From: Cryobacterium sp. BB307
GTDB lineage: Bacteria; Actinomycetota; Actinomycetes; Actinomycetales; Microbacteriaceae
Length of the DNA stretch: 64,000 bases
Direction: 5' to 3'
Assembly (NCBI RefSeq): GCF_012274275.1
Contig: NZ_JAANZA010000001.1
Coordinates: 1,408,148-1,472,147 of the forward strand
Shown here piece after piece: positions 34,556 through 42,289 of this stretch (position 1 is its first letter; each line of letters opens with the position of its first letter). The position numbers were made by a program, and so were the translations under genes. The notes beneath the pieces are model-generated. The model was not told where the DNA came from. It made no database searches and worked only from the letters and a program-made list of their open reading frames with translations.

Positions 34556-34587
34556 GGAAAAGAGCCGGGCCCATAGGCCCGGCTCTT
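34556..34587 (-). terminator. Intrinsic terminator of the 37-residue gene
   Basis: AAGAGCCGGGCC (34560-34571) and GGCCCGGCTCTT (34576-34587) form a perfect 12-bp stem with a four-base loop; on the minus strand the stem is followed by TTTTCC. It is the clearest Rho-independent terminator in the window and ends transcription from the gene at 34612-34725. Confidence 0.92.
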
Positions 34588-34611
34588 CGAATGCGCTTGT
34601 TGGAAAGACCG

Positions 34612-34725
34612 TTACTCGCCGGTCCTCTTGGAAGCCTTCGCCTTCTTGTCGGCGCGCTTCTCTTTCAAGGACTTCGAAGCAGCGGTCTTCGTGTTCGCGC
34701 CCTTCTTCGGTGACTTGTTGGGCAT
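34612..34725 (-). CDS. Small Lys-rich protein (37 residues)
   Basis: Begins MPNKSPKKGANTKTAASKSL and ends KASKRTGE; 14 Lys/Arg in 37 residues, no hydrophobic core. GGAGGG stands eight to thirteen bases before the ATG and a strong terminator follows 25 bases after the stop, so it is a complete, expressed-looking unit. Similar tiny basic proteins (MPNKxPKK start) occur in other Micrococcales as far as I recall. Ribosome or nucleic-acid association is a guess from charge. Confidence 0.8.
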   Translation of the reverse strand: MPNKSPKKGANTKTAASKSLKEKRADKKAKASKRTGE

Positions 34726-34852
34726 ACGGCACTCCCTCCGTCGGAAGCACTAGGGCTTCTGTGTCTTCGAGGCTACCCTCGCCCTGTCCCTGAGTCGAGA
34801 ATCGGGGGTTTCCCCGATGGCGCCGCACGGCCTCCTGCGTGAGGGTTGAAGC

Positions 34853-35053
34853 ATGACAATACTCAGCAGACCACGCACCGATCGGGTCATCGCCGGAGTC
34901 TGTGCGGCGATCGCCCGCCGCTTCGGATGGAACGTGACGGCTGTGCGCGTGCTTACCGCGCTCAGCATCCTGCTCCCGGGCCCGCAAGTGGTCGCCTACA
35001 TCGTGCTGTGGGTGCTCATTCCGTCGGATTCTGACGTCGTCCGGGTAGGTTGA
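34853..35053 (+). CDS. PspC domain protein
   Basis: 66 residues forming a single PspC domain: RPRTDRVIAGVCAAIARRFGWNVTAVRVLTALSILLPGPQVVAYIVLWVLIPSD. PspC proteins are envelope-stress membrane sensors; this stand-alone form has one to two helices. ATG with GAGGG nine bases upstream. The 3' end overlaps the convergent acidic-protein gene by 38 bases. Confidence 0.9.
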   Translation: MTILSRPRTDRVIAGVCAAIARRFGWNVTAVRVLTALSILLPGPQVVAYIVLWVLIPSDSDVVRVG

Positions 35054-35258
35054 GGTCCTCCGGATCCACCTCGACATCGCCGACGTCGTCCGGACCCCCC
35101 GTGCCGGGCAGTAGGTTGACGTCACCCTCGTCGATCTCAGGGTCGTCAGTCGCGCGGCTGGAGGCTGGACTCTCCTGCCGTTCCTGCGTCTCGCTTTCGC
35201 TCCCAGGCGTGTACGCCATGTCCTTCTCGAGCTGCTCTTTCTCATCGCGTTCGGTCAT
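35016..35258 (-). CDS. Small acidic protein of unknown function
   Basis: 80 residues, Asp/Glu-rich and probably disordered (DPEIDEGDVNLLPGTGGPDD, VEVDPEDLNLPG repeats of the D/E-D-x-N-L-P type). No family recognised. Leaderless start: TAACTT (35265-35270, minus strand) six bases before the ATG. Overlaps the PspC gene tail to tail. Confidence 0.7.
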   Translation of the reverse strand: MTERDEKEQLEKDMAYTPGSESETQERQESPASSRATDDPEIDEGDVNLLPGTGGPDDVGDVEVDPEDLNLPGRRQNPTE

Positions 35259-35365
35259 GCCGCGAAGTTAGGCGCGGACGCTGGGACACGCCTGACGGAA
35301 TACTCATGGTCGGCACACCGTTCTGGGGTTAGATTCGTTCGCACACTCAGCGGAAGGCCACCCCC

Positions 35366-36400
35366 GTGACCCAGCAACTGCAACTCGGCCTCGACACGTT
35401 CGGAGATGTCACTCTCGACGTCGATGGCAACCCGATCAGCCACGCCCAGACCATCCGGAACATCGTCGAGCAGGGTGTGTTCGCCGACTCGCTGGGCATC
35501 GACTTCATCGGGGTGGGGGAGCACCACCGCGACGACTTCGCAGTGTCATCGCCAGAGATGGTGCTGTCGGCGATAGCGAGCCGCACGTCGCACATCCGAC
35601 TCGGCTCGGCGGTGACCGTGCTGAGTTCAGACGACCCGGTGCGGGTATTCGAACGGTTCTCCACCCTCGACGCGGTGTCGAACGGACGGGCAGAGGTCAT
35701 CATCGGGCGCGGCTCGTTCACCGAGTCGTTCCCGCTGTTCGGCTTCAAGCTGGCCGACTACGAGCGGCTGTTCGAGGAGAAGATCGAACTATTTGCCGAG
35801 CTGCTGAAGGGTGGCCCCGTCTCCTGGTCGGGTTCGGTGCGCGCACCGCTCACCGACCAACTGGTATTCCCGCCGGCCGAGTCCGGCAGCATCACCACCT
35901 GGGTCGGCGTTGGCGGTACACCGGAGTCGGTCGTGCGCGCCGCGCATTATGGCTTCCCGCTCATGCTGGCCATCATCGGCGGTGACCCTCTGCGCTTCGA
36001 ACCGTTCGTCGGCCTGTACAAGCGCGCACTCGGCCAATTCGGCAGGCCAGAGCTGCCGATCGGCGCACACTCGCCCGGGCATGTCGGCAAGACCGACGAG
36101 GATGCGCTCGAGGAGCTCTACCCGCACTTCAAGAAGAACCGCGACCGCATCGGCGCCGAACGCGGCTGGCCGCCGGTCACCCGCCCGGAGTACGAGAACG
36201 AGGCGAAGAGCGGTGCCCTGTTCGTGGGCTCACCAGAGACGGTCGCCCAGAAGATCGCGCGAGCGGTCAAGGGGCTCGGACTGTCACGTTTCGACCTCAA
36301 GTACTCCAACGGCTCGATGCCGCACGAACTGTTGATGTCGAGCATCGACTTGTACGGCAACGAGGTCATCCCGCGGGTGCGGGAGCTGGTGGCAGCGTGA
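35366..36400 (+). CDS. LLM-class flavin-dependent oxidoreductase
   Basis: 344 residues of the bacterial luciferase-like fold: LGLDTFGDVTLD, GIDFIGVGEHHRDDFAVSSPEMVLSAIASRT, IRLGSAVTVLSSDDPVRVFERFSTLDAVSNGRAEVIIGRGSFTESFPLFG, which is the CE1758/YhbW-like branch (FMN-dependent). Substrate unknown. GTG start with GGAAGG eight bases upstream and TAGATT (35330-35335) as likely -10. Convergent with the next gene. Confidence 0.9.
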   Translation: MTQQLQLGLDTFGDVTLDVDGNPISHAQTIRNIVEQGVFADSLGIDFIGVGEHHRDDFAVSSPEMVLSAIASRTSHIRLGSAVTVLSSDDPVRVFERFSTLDAVSNGRAEVIIGRGSFTESFPLFGFKLADYERLFEEKIELFAELLKGGPVSWSGSVRAPLTDQLVFPPAESGSITTWVGVGGTPESVVRAAHYGFPLMLAIIGGDPLRFEPFVGLYKRALGQFGRPELPIGAHSPGHVGKTDEDALEELYPHFKKNRDRIGAERGWPPVTRPEYENEAKSGALFVGSPETVAQKIARAVKGLGLSRFDLKYSNGSMPHELLMSSIDLYGNEVIPRVRELVAA

Positions 36401-36418
36401 CGGGCGGTCCCGGCTCGT

Positions 36419-36946
36419 TCAGCGGTCAGCGCGGAGCGCGTCGAACTGCTGTCGCCATGGCTCACGGAGCTTCGCGTACCGTTCGTCCCAGTCGACGCCC
36501 GGTGTACGCTCCGGATCCGTGACGGATGCGGCGGCAGCGCCAAGCAGGTCGTCGAGCCGCTCGAGATAGGTCTGCCAGCCTGGCCCATAGTCGATCGACT
36601 GCACGCTGGTGTGCACAAGCCTCATCCTGGCGCCATCCGGCGTCTCGTCGACCGTCACGGTGAGCTCGGTCGGCTGCTCCTCGATCGCATGCCAGGTCGT
36701 CGTGAAGGTGTGCGGTGGGTCACACGCAGAGACGGTGCCGGTGACCCACACGCTTCCGTCGTCGCTCAGCCCTTCCCAGGTACCGCCGAGCCGGAGTTCG
36801 CCGCGGTACGGCGCCATCCAGCGGGCAAGCCGTTCCGGGTCGGTCACCGCGGACCAGACGTCGGCCACATCGGTGTCGAACAGTCTGACGAATTCGAGAT
36901 CGAACCCGTTCGCTGCTGTGGTCAGGTCGCCGAAAATCCTGGTCAT
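36419..36946 (-). CDS. SRPBCC protein (ArsR module 2)
   Basis: 175 residues. FDLEFVRLFDTDVADVWSAVTDPERLARWMAPYRGELRLGGTW is the AHSA1 opening; GPGWQTYLERLDDLLGA is the closing helix, followed by an extra 35-residue tail. Start ATG 36946 overlaps the ArsR stop (ATGA), so the pair is coupled in the order regulator then SRPBCC, as in module 1. Confidence 0.9.
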   Translation of the reverse strand: MTRIFGDLTTAANGFDLEFVRLFDTDVADVWSAVTDPERLARWMAPYRGELRLGGTWEGLSDDGSVWVTGTVSACDPPHTFTTTWHAIEEQPTELTVTVDETPDGARMRLVHTSVQSIDYGPGWQTYLERLDDLLGAAAASVTDPERTPGVDWDERYAKLREPWRQQFDALRADR

Positions 36947-37278
36947 TGTGCTGTCCTTCTCTCGCGCTTGCCTCGCGCGATCTCGGTCTCGAGGGCGTCG
37001 AGACGTTGGTTCCAGAGCGTCCGGTAGCGGTCGGCCTGGTCCTGCAGTTGGGTGATCACGCGCTCGTCGAGCCGGTAGATGCGACGCGATCCCTCTGGCC
37101 GCACGCGCACGAAGCCCGCTTCGCGCAGAACTCGCAGATGCTTGGCCACCGCGGGCTGGCTGATGCCGAATTCGCTCTCGACAACGCGCGACACTTCGCC
37201 AGCCGACTGGTCCCCGCTCGCGAGGAGTTCGACGAGCCGCCGGCGCACCGGGTCTCCGAGAACGTCGAGCGCGTGCAT
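36943..37278 (-). CDS. ArsR-family transcriptional regulator
   Basis: 111 residues from ATG 37278 (product starts MHALDVLGDPVRRRLVELL, the usual start of this branch; ATG 37290 would lie within the operator). HTH region: GISQPAVAKHLRVLREAGFVRVRPEGSRRIYRL. No metal ligands. Regulates itself and the SRPBCC gene through the palindrome immediately upstream, by inference. Confidence 0.92.
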   Translation of the reverse strand: MHALDVLGDPVRRRLVELLASGDQSAGEVSRVVESEFGISQPAVAKHLRVLREAGFVRVRPEGSRRIYRLDERVITQLQDQADRYRTLWNQRLDALETEIARGKRERRTAQ

Positions 37279-37289
37279 GCCCCTCAGCA

Positions 37290-37307
37290 TATAACCGAGT
37301 GGTTATA
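37290..37307 (-). promoter_or_regulatory. ArsR operator (module 2)
   Basis: TATAACC (37290-37296) and GGTTATA (37301-37307) form a perfect 7-bp inverted repeat with a four-base spacer (GAGT). The AACC-N4-GGTT core is identical in spacing to module 1 at 32978-32993. TATAAC on the minus strand may double as the -10 box. Confidence 0.8.
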
Positions 37308-37438
37308 ACCACAAGAAGCGGGAAAAGTTTTGCGGCAAATCCCTGCTTCCCTTTTCCCTTGTCGGTGGCTGGTGCAAGGCTTGACGCGTAGCAGTCGCCA
37401 CGTGCGGACCATCGTCGAGGGGCCGAGCGGGAGAGCCC

Positions 37439-38722
37439 ATGAGAATCCCCAACGCAGCGAAACCGTTCCTTGTCGCGCAGTACCGCATCCTGGTCGCCGC
37501 GCTGACGCTTTCCATGTTCGGCACGGGCGTGTGGCTGATCGCGGTCGTCTTCCAGGTCATCGATCTTGGCGGCGGCCCGGTGGAACTCTCCTGGGTCGTG
37601 CTGGGCTCATCACTCGGGCTCGTCGCCGCGGTGCTGTTCGGTGGAGTGGTCGCCGACCGGGTCCCGCGCCGCACCATCCTCGTCGCGGTCGAATCGACTC
37701 GCACCGCAGGTGCCGCGGTCGCCGCGACGCTGTCGCTCACTGGCAACCTTGAACTCTGGCACCTGGTCGTCATCGCGACGATCCTCGGCTGCGCCGACGG
37801 CTTCTTCTACCCGGCGTATTCGGCGCTCCTCCCATCGGTGCTCCCGGACGAATTCCTCCTGGCGGCGAACGGTGTCGAGGGGATGCTTCGGCCCGTCATC
37901 ATGCAGGCGGCCGGCCCGGCCGTTGCAAGCGCGATCATCGCCGTCTTCTCGCCCGGTGTGGCGTTCGCCGTGGTTGCCGCGTCCCAGGCGCTCGCGGTCG
38001 GCGGCCTCGTCATCATGCGCCACATCCCGGTCGAGCGAGAGCCGCGGGACGGGCATCCGGTTCGCTCAATGCTCTCCGATCTCGGTGCAGGCTTCGTCTA
38101 CATGGTCCGCACGCCGTGGCTGTTCGGCACGCTGCTGTACGCGAGCGTGCTGGTGTTCCTGATCATGGGGCCGATCGAGGTGCTGCTGCCCTTCGCAATC
38201 CGCGACGTCGTCGGCGCGGACGATGCCGCGGCATCTTACGCGCTCGCGCTCGCGTCGTTCGGGATCGGCGGCGCGGTCGGGTCGCTCATCGTGGCGTCGC
38301 TGCGCTTGCCGCGACGTTACCTGACGATCATGGTGCTGCTGTGGGGTGCGGGTGGCGCACCGTTGGCGATCATCGGCTTCGCCCAGCAACTGTGGCTGAT
38401 CATCGCCGCGATGTTCATCGTCGGCTTCTCCTACTCGGCGGCGAGTGTCGTGTGGGGAACCCTGTTGCAGCGCCGCGTGCCGTCCGCCATGCTCGGGCGG
38501 GTTTCGAGCCTGGACTTCTTCGTCTCGCTCGTGTTCATGCCCATCTCGATGGCCCTCGCCGGACCCGTCGGCGTCGCGATCGGCAACGCTCCGGTGTTCC
38601 TGATTGCGGGACTGGCGCCGGTGGCGCTGGCGGTGCTGACGATCGTCATCTTCCGAATGCCGAAGGACGAGCTCGCGCATCCCCTCGATCAGGTGCCGGA
38701 GCCGGTCGAACGCACCGAATGA
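37439..38722 (+). CDS. MFS transporter (MFS_3/EntS-like exporter branch)
   Basis: 427 residues, twelve predicted helices. FGTGVWLIAVVFQVIDLGGGPVELSW and VVADRVPRRTILVAVESTR (the loop 2-3 motif A) mark the drug/siderophore exporter branch; GRVSSLDFFVSLVFMPISMALAGP near the end is the matching second-half block. Substrate unknown. ATG with GGGAGA upstream. Follows the ArsR module on the opposite strand; no coupling is evident. Confidence 0.9.
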   Translation: MRIPNAAKPFLVAQYRILVAALTLSMFGTGVWLIAVVFQVIDLGGGPVELSWVVLGSSLGLVAAVLFGGVVADRVPRRTILVAVESTRTAGAAVAATLSLTGNLELWHLVVIATILGCADGFFYPAYSALLPSVLPDEFLLAANGVEGMLRPVIMQAAGPAVASAIIAVFSPGVAFAVVAASQALAVGGLVIMRHIPVEREPRDGHPVRSMLSDLGAGFVYMVRTPWLFGTLLYASVLVFLIMGPIEVLLPFAIRDVVGADDAAASYALALASFGIGGAVGSLIVASLRLPRRYLTIMVLLWGAGGAPLAIIGFAQQLWLIIAAMFIVGFSYSAASVVWGTLLQRRVPSAMLGRVSSLDFFVSLVFMPISMALAGPVGVAIGNAPVFLIAGLAPVALAVLTIVIFRMPKDELAHPLDQVPEPVERTE

Positions 38723-38744
38723 GCGCTGCACACTTGCATCTCGG

Positions 38745-38760
38745 TCGAACATATGTTCGA
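38745..38760 (+). promoter_or_regulatory. LexA (SOS) box
   Basis: TCGAACATATGTTCGA is a perfect palindrome matching the actinobacterial LexA consensus TCGAAC-N4-GTTCGA. It overlaps TATGTT (38752-38757), a possible -10 box, and ends eight bases before the radical SAM start codon. It strongly suggests DNA-damage induction of the following gene. Confidence 0.9.
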
Positions 38761-38768
38761 ATAGGGGA

Positions 38769-39860
38769 ATGCGGTGGAGCGGCCAGCAGATCGACCAGGA
38801 GCAGCCGGATGCCCTTCCGGGTCTCGCGCGCCTGAACAACCTGGTGCGCACGGTTCGCACACCCGACTTCGACGGCGTGACGTTCTACGAGGTGCTGGCA
38901 AAGAGCGCGCTCAATCACATCCCGAAACAGACGGCGATGCCGTTCGGATGGACCATCAACCCGATGCGCGGCTGCCTGCACCGCTGCACCTACTGCTTCG
39001 CGCGGCCAACGCACCGCTACCTCGACCTGGATGCCGGCGACGACTTCGACACGCAGATCATCGTCAAGGTCAACGTTGCCGAGGTGCTCGCGAAGGAACT
39101 TTCGAAGCCGACCTGGGGGAGGCATCCTGTCGCCCTCGGCACCAACACGGATCCCTACCAGCGGGCAGAGGGCCGCTACCGGCTCATGCCCGGGATCATC
39201 TCCTCGCTCGCCGCCAGCGGAACCCCGCTGTCGATCCTGACCAAGGGAACGCTGCTGCGGCGCGACCTTCCGCTGCTTGCGGAAGCCAGCAGGGTGGTGC
39301 CGGTCGACCTCGCGATGTCGATCGCGATCTACGACGACGAACTGCAGCAATCGGTCGAACCGGGAACTCCGACGGCGAAAGCGCGGCTCGCGACCGTCAC
39401 CGCGGTGCGCGAGGCGGGTCTGGAGTGCTCGGTGTTCATGATGCCGATCCTCCCGTTCCTCACCGACAGCAAGGAGCATCTCGACCTCGCACTTCGCCAG
39501 GCGAAGGCGGCCGGTGCCAGTTCGGTGCTCTACACCGCGCTGCACTTGAGGCCGTTCACCAAAGAATGGTTCATGCAGTGGCTTGAGCGCGAGCATCCGG
39601 AGCTTGTCGCACGCTACGTCGCGCTCTACGGCGACAAGGCATACGCACCCACCGGCTACCGCAAGTGGCTCGCCGCGCGCATCCGTCCGCTGATCCGCGC
39701 GCACGGCCTCAATCGCGGCAGAACCGATGCCTCAACCGGTGGGGTGCGATCGAGCGCTCTAGGGATGCTCCGAGGCGACGACGGTGAGCGCTCCCTCATC
39801 GCAGAGGAGCTGCCGCCGGGCATGGCCGCGCACCTGGAATCCCAGCCCACCCTCTTCTAA
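38769..39860 (+). CDS. Rv2578c-family radical SAM protein
   Basis: 363 residues. Radical SAM cluster motif CLHRCTYC (Cys69, Cys73, Cys76) in NPMRGCLHRCTYCFARPTH; LGTNTDPYQRAEGRYRLMPGI and LSILTKGTLLRRDLPLL are the other family blocks; the chain ends LESQPTLF, the usual tail, so it is full length. It resembles spore photoproduct lyase-like enzymes and M. tuberculosis Rv2578c. The LexA box upstream fits a DNA-damage role. No clear ribosome-binding site (AGGGG is one base from the ATG). Confidence 0.92.
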   Translation: MRWSGQQIDQEQPDALPGLARLNNLVRTVRTPDFDGVTFYEVLAKSALNHIPKQTAMPFGWTINPMRGCLHRCTYCFARPTHRYLDLDAGDDFDTQIIVKVNVAEVLAKELSKPTWGRHPVALGTNTDPYQRAEGRYRLMPGIISSLAASGTPLSILTKGTLLRRDLPLLAEASRVVPVDLAMSIAIYDDELQQSVEPGTPTAKARLATVTAVREAGLECSVFMMPILPFLTDSKEHLDLALRQAKAAGASSVLYTALHLRPFTKEWFMQWLEREHPELVARYVALYGDKAYAPTGYRKWLAARIRPLIRAHGLNRGRTDASTGGVRSSALGMLRGDDGERSLIAEELPPGMAAHLESQPTLF

Positions 39861-39975
39861 GCCAGCTATTCATCCGGATACCCCGTGAAGTTCATGGGAA
39901 GCAGGCGTCGGTAGCGGGGCGCCACCCTAGCATCGGCCTCAACAGTCGGGCGTTTGTAGGGGAGAAGGTTCGCTT

Positions 39976-40260
39976 GTGTCCAGGTCAGGGGAGCAGTCGA
40001 AGTCAGCCGCGGCGCTGGCGACTGGACCGATAACTCAGCCCGCAGCCGTGACCTCCGTGGGGAATGCGGGACTGACGGCCGTGATTCAGTACGGCGGACG
40101 GCGTTTCCAATGCAAGCCGGAGATGGCGCGGATCTTCCTGAAGCGAGCCCGAGCAGTGATCGAATGCGGCGAGCATGAACTGGTGCCTCTGCTCCACAGC
40201 GAGGGCGTCGAACTGCTCTTGATCTCGCGAGCTACGCCTTATTCGCTGCTAGAGAACTAG
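39976..40260 (+). CDS. Hypothetical protein (94 residues)
   Basis: No family recognised. Low-complexity N terminus (about 1-25), then a compact part VTSVGNAGLTAVIQYGGRRF, EMARIFLKRARAVIECGEHE and GVELLLISRATPYSLLEN with two Cys. It has a good site: AGGGGAGAAGG seven bases before the GTG, and TAGCAT (39928-39933) as possible -10. The codon use is less GC-biased than the neighbours, and no partner gene is adjacent, so it may be recently acquired. Confidence 0.65.
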   Translation: MSRSGEQSKSAAALATGPITQPAAVTSVGNAGLTAVIQYGGRRFQCKPEMARIFLKRARAVIECGEHELVPLLHSEGVELLLISRATPYSLLEN

Positions 40261-40633
40261 CGGCCACAGCGCAAACTCGAAAATTTTCGGGCGTTTTCGT
40301 CCGCTTCACGGACCGTGCTCACATCCGGAGATCCCTGCAATGACGGGCAAGTAGCGGCCCCTGCGCGGCGTAGGTAGAACGTTCCCTCTTGAGAACGGTT
40401 CGCAAGTTACTCAGGTAGCGCGGAGGTTCGGCAACCAGGATCGTTTCTGGCACTTCTCCTCGCGGGTTGAGTGTTGGCGTGTTTGATCCGCCGACTGGTC
40501 GACCTGGACAGGTGCCCGGATGCTCGCCCCCGAGTTCCGTGCGCCGCGTGTGCCCCGCCGCATCGACGTTCCACCACGCGTTCCCTAGACGCCTGACCCG
40601 GAAGACACAACTACCCCCTTGCTGATCGAGAAG
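40261..40633 (+). other. Long intergenic leader before the LytM gene
   Basis: About 370 bases without a credible gene. Contains CGAAAATTTTCG (40278-40289, perfect palindrome), a GTCCG/CGGAC stem (40299-40313) and GAACGTTC about 40378. The length suggests a long 5' UTR or a missing regulator site. I looked for the c-di-AMP (ydaO) riboswitch often found before actinobacterial cell-wall hydrolases and did not find its conserved core. Confidence 0.5.
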
Positions 40634-41377
40634 ATGCGTGCCGCCATCAAGCACGCCACACCCGAAAACGCCGCAAACCAGAAGCCCAGTGGACGCCGAC
40701 GCGGCGTCGCCAAGGGTGGCGTCCGCCATTTCACGGCGCGCTACCTCGGGGAACTCGGCCTCGGCATCGTCGCACTCGCCGTGATCGTCGGTGCCGGAGT
40801 AGGTGTGCCGGCCTACGGTGACGCTCTCGTCGTCGCGTCCGACATGACGCCAATGGAGCAGGTCTCGGAGCAGGATCTCGCCCCGCAGGCAGTCGAGGTC
40901 GACAAGAAGGCTCCGAAGCAGGCCGTGCACCGCGACACCTACGGTGCAACCGAGGCGCCACCGGAGGTCGTCTGGCCGGTCGGCTCGGGTGCGACCATCA
41001 CGAGCGGGTTCGGTGCCAGAGCCGGATGTTCGATCGGTTGTAGCTCCAACCATGAGGGCATCGACTTCACGCCCGGCGCCGGCGCTCCGATCGTGGCCGC
41101 CGCCGACGGCGTCGTGACCGCTGCCAACACCGGTGGCGCATACGGCGTGCACGTGCGCATCAAGAGCGTCGTGGCCGGCCAGGAGGTCGAGACCATGTAC
41201 GCACATATGCAGCACGGCTCGATGGCCGTCAGTGTTGGCCAGAGCGTCACGGCCGGTCAAGTCATCGGCGCAGTCGGCAGCACCGGCGTCAGCACCGGCC
41301 CGCACCTGCACTTCGAGGTTCACGTGGGTGGAGGCCCCATCGAGCCGCTCGGCTGGTTGCGCGCGAACTCGGTCTGA
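40634..41377 (+). CDS. Membrane-anchored M23 (LytM) peptidase
   Basis: 247 residues from ATG 40634 (TTG 40619 would add five). Basic cytoplasmic N terminus, one membrane helix (about 42-62, LGIVALAVIVGAGVGVPAY), an extended linker, and a LytM domain from about 112. Zinc ligands are present: His140 and Asp144 in NHEGIDF, and His224/His226 in GPHLHFEVH. Likely cleaves peptidoglycan cross-links or regulates a hydrolase outside the membrane. A Cys pair (CSIGC) sits beside the first zinc ligand. Confidence 0.9.
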   Translation: MRAAIKHATPENAANQKPSGRRRGVAKGGVRHFTARYLGELGLGIVALAVIVGAGVGVPAYGDALVVASDMTPMEQVSEQDLAPQAVEVDKKAPKQAVHRDTYGATEAPPEVVWPVGSGATITSGFGARAGCSIGCSSNHEGIDFTPGAGAPIVAAADGVVTAANTGGAYGVHVRIKSVVAGQEVETMYAHMQHGSMAVSVGQSVTAGQVIGAVGSTGVSTGPHLHFEVHVGGGPIEPLGWLRANSV

Positions 41378-41426
41378 GTCCGCGAGGGGACACCGGCTCA
41401 GGACGGCCACAGGCTAGCCTGAGCCG

Positions 41427-42260
41427 GTGCCCTCGAACCCAACGACAGTGTCGATCGTCATTCCCGCCTACAACGAGGAGGCGTCGATCAAGGGGTGCGT
41501 GCTGGCTGCTGTCCTGCAGACCAGGCCGGCCCACGAGATCATCGTCGTAGACAATCGCTCGACCGATCGCACCGCCGAGATCGTGAAGGGGCTGCAAGCG
41601 GAGCATCCGCAGCAGTCGATCATCTACGTTCAGCAGAACGACGTGCAGGGCATCATCCCCACACGCAACGCGGGCCTCGACGCGGCGACCGGAGACGTGA
41701 TCGGCCGAATCGACGCGGACTCCGTCATCGAACCGACCTGGGTCGAGGAAGTCCAGAAGGCATTCGCCGATGAGTCGGTCGCCGCAGCGACCGGCCCTGT
41801 CCTCTACTACGACATGCCACTTCGACGGTTCGGACTGAAGGCCGACGACCGCCTGCGCCGGGTCATCCTGAGCCTGTCCCGGGACTACCACTTCCTGTTC
41901 GGCAGCAACATGGCGATTCGGCGTCAAGCGTGGGAGGCCATCCGGGCCGACACCTGCCTTGATGAGAAGGATGAACTGCACGAGGACATCGACTTGTCCA
42001 TCCACCTCGCGCAGCACCGGCTGCGCGTCGCCTACGTGCGCTCGATGGTGAGCGGGATGTCGGCCCGCCGAGTCGAGGACAGCCCGCGCGAGTACAGCTA
42101 CTACGTCGGGCGCTTCGAGCGCACCTACGCGCGACATGGCCTCATGAACCCGCTGTTGCGTGCTCCGATGGTCGTCTTCTTCGCCGTGTACCCGCTCGCC
42201 AAGGCCATCCGCACCCTCCGCAACCGCAGGCTCTTCCTGGACCACGCGCCGGGCCGCTGA
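41427..42260 (+). CDS. Family 2 glycosyltransferase
   Basis: 277 residues, GT-A fold. VSIVIPAYNEEASIKGCVLAA start, VDNRSTDRTAEIV nucleotide-binding segment, and DxD motif RIDADS (Asp96, Asp98); ELHEDIDLSIHL carries the catalytic ED-type acid. One hydrophobic segment near the C terminus (PMVVFFAVYPLAKAI) suggests membrane association. Acceptor unknown. Leaderless: TAGCCT (41415-41420), six bases before the GTG. Confidence 0.92.
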   Translation: MPSNPTTVSIVIPAYNEEASIKGCVLAAVLQTRPAHEIIVVDNRSTDRTAEIVKGLQAEHPQQSIIYVQQNDVQGIIPTRNAGLDAATGDVIGRIDADSVIEPTWVEEVQKAFADESVAAATGPVLYYDMPLRRFGLKADDRLRRVILSLSRDYHFLFGSNMAIRRQAWEAIRADTCLDEKDELHEDIDLSIHLAQHRLRVAYVRSMVSGMSARRVEDSPREYSYYVGRFERTYARHGLMNPLLRAPMVVFFAVYPLAKAIRTLRNRRLFLDHAPGR

Positions 42261-42289
42261 CGGTCGGTCGCCGGGGTTAGCCTGATTGC

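Noticed and set aside
40261..40633. c-di-AMP (ydaO) riboswitch before the LytM peptidase
   Set aside because: Expected from gene context, but the conserved core segments could not be found.
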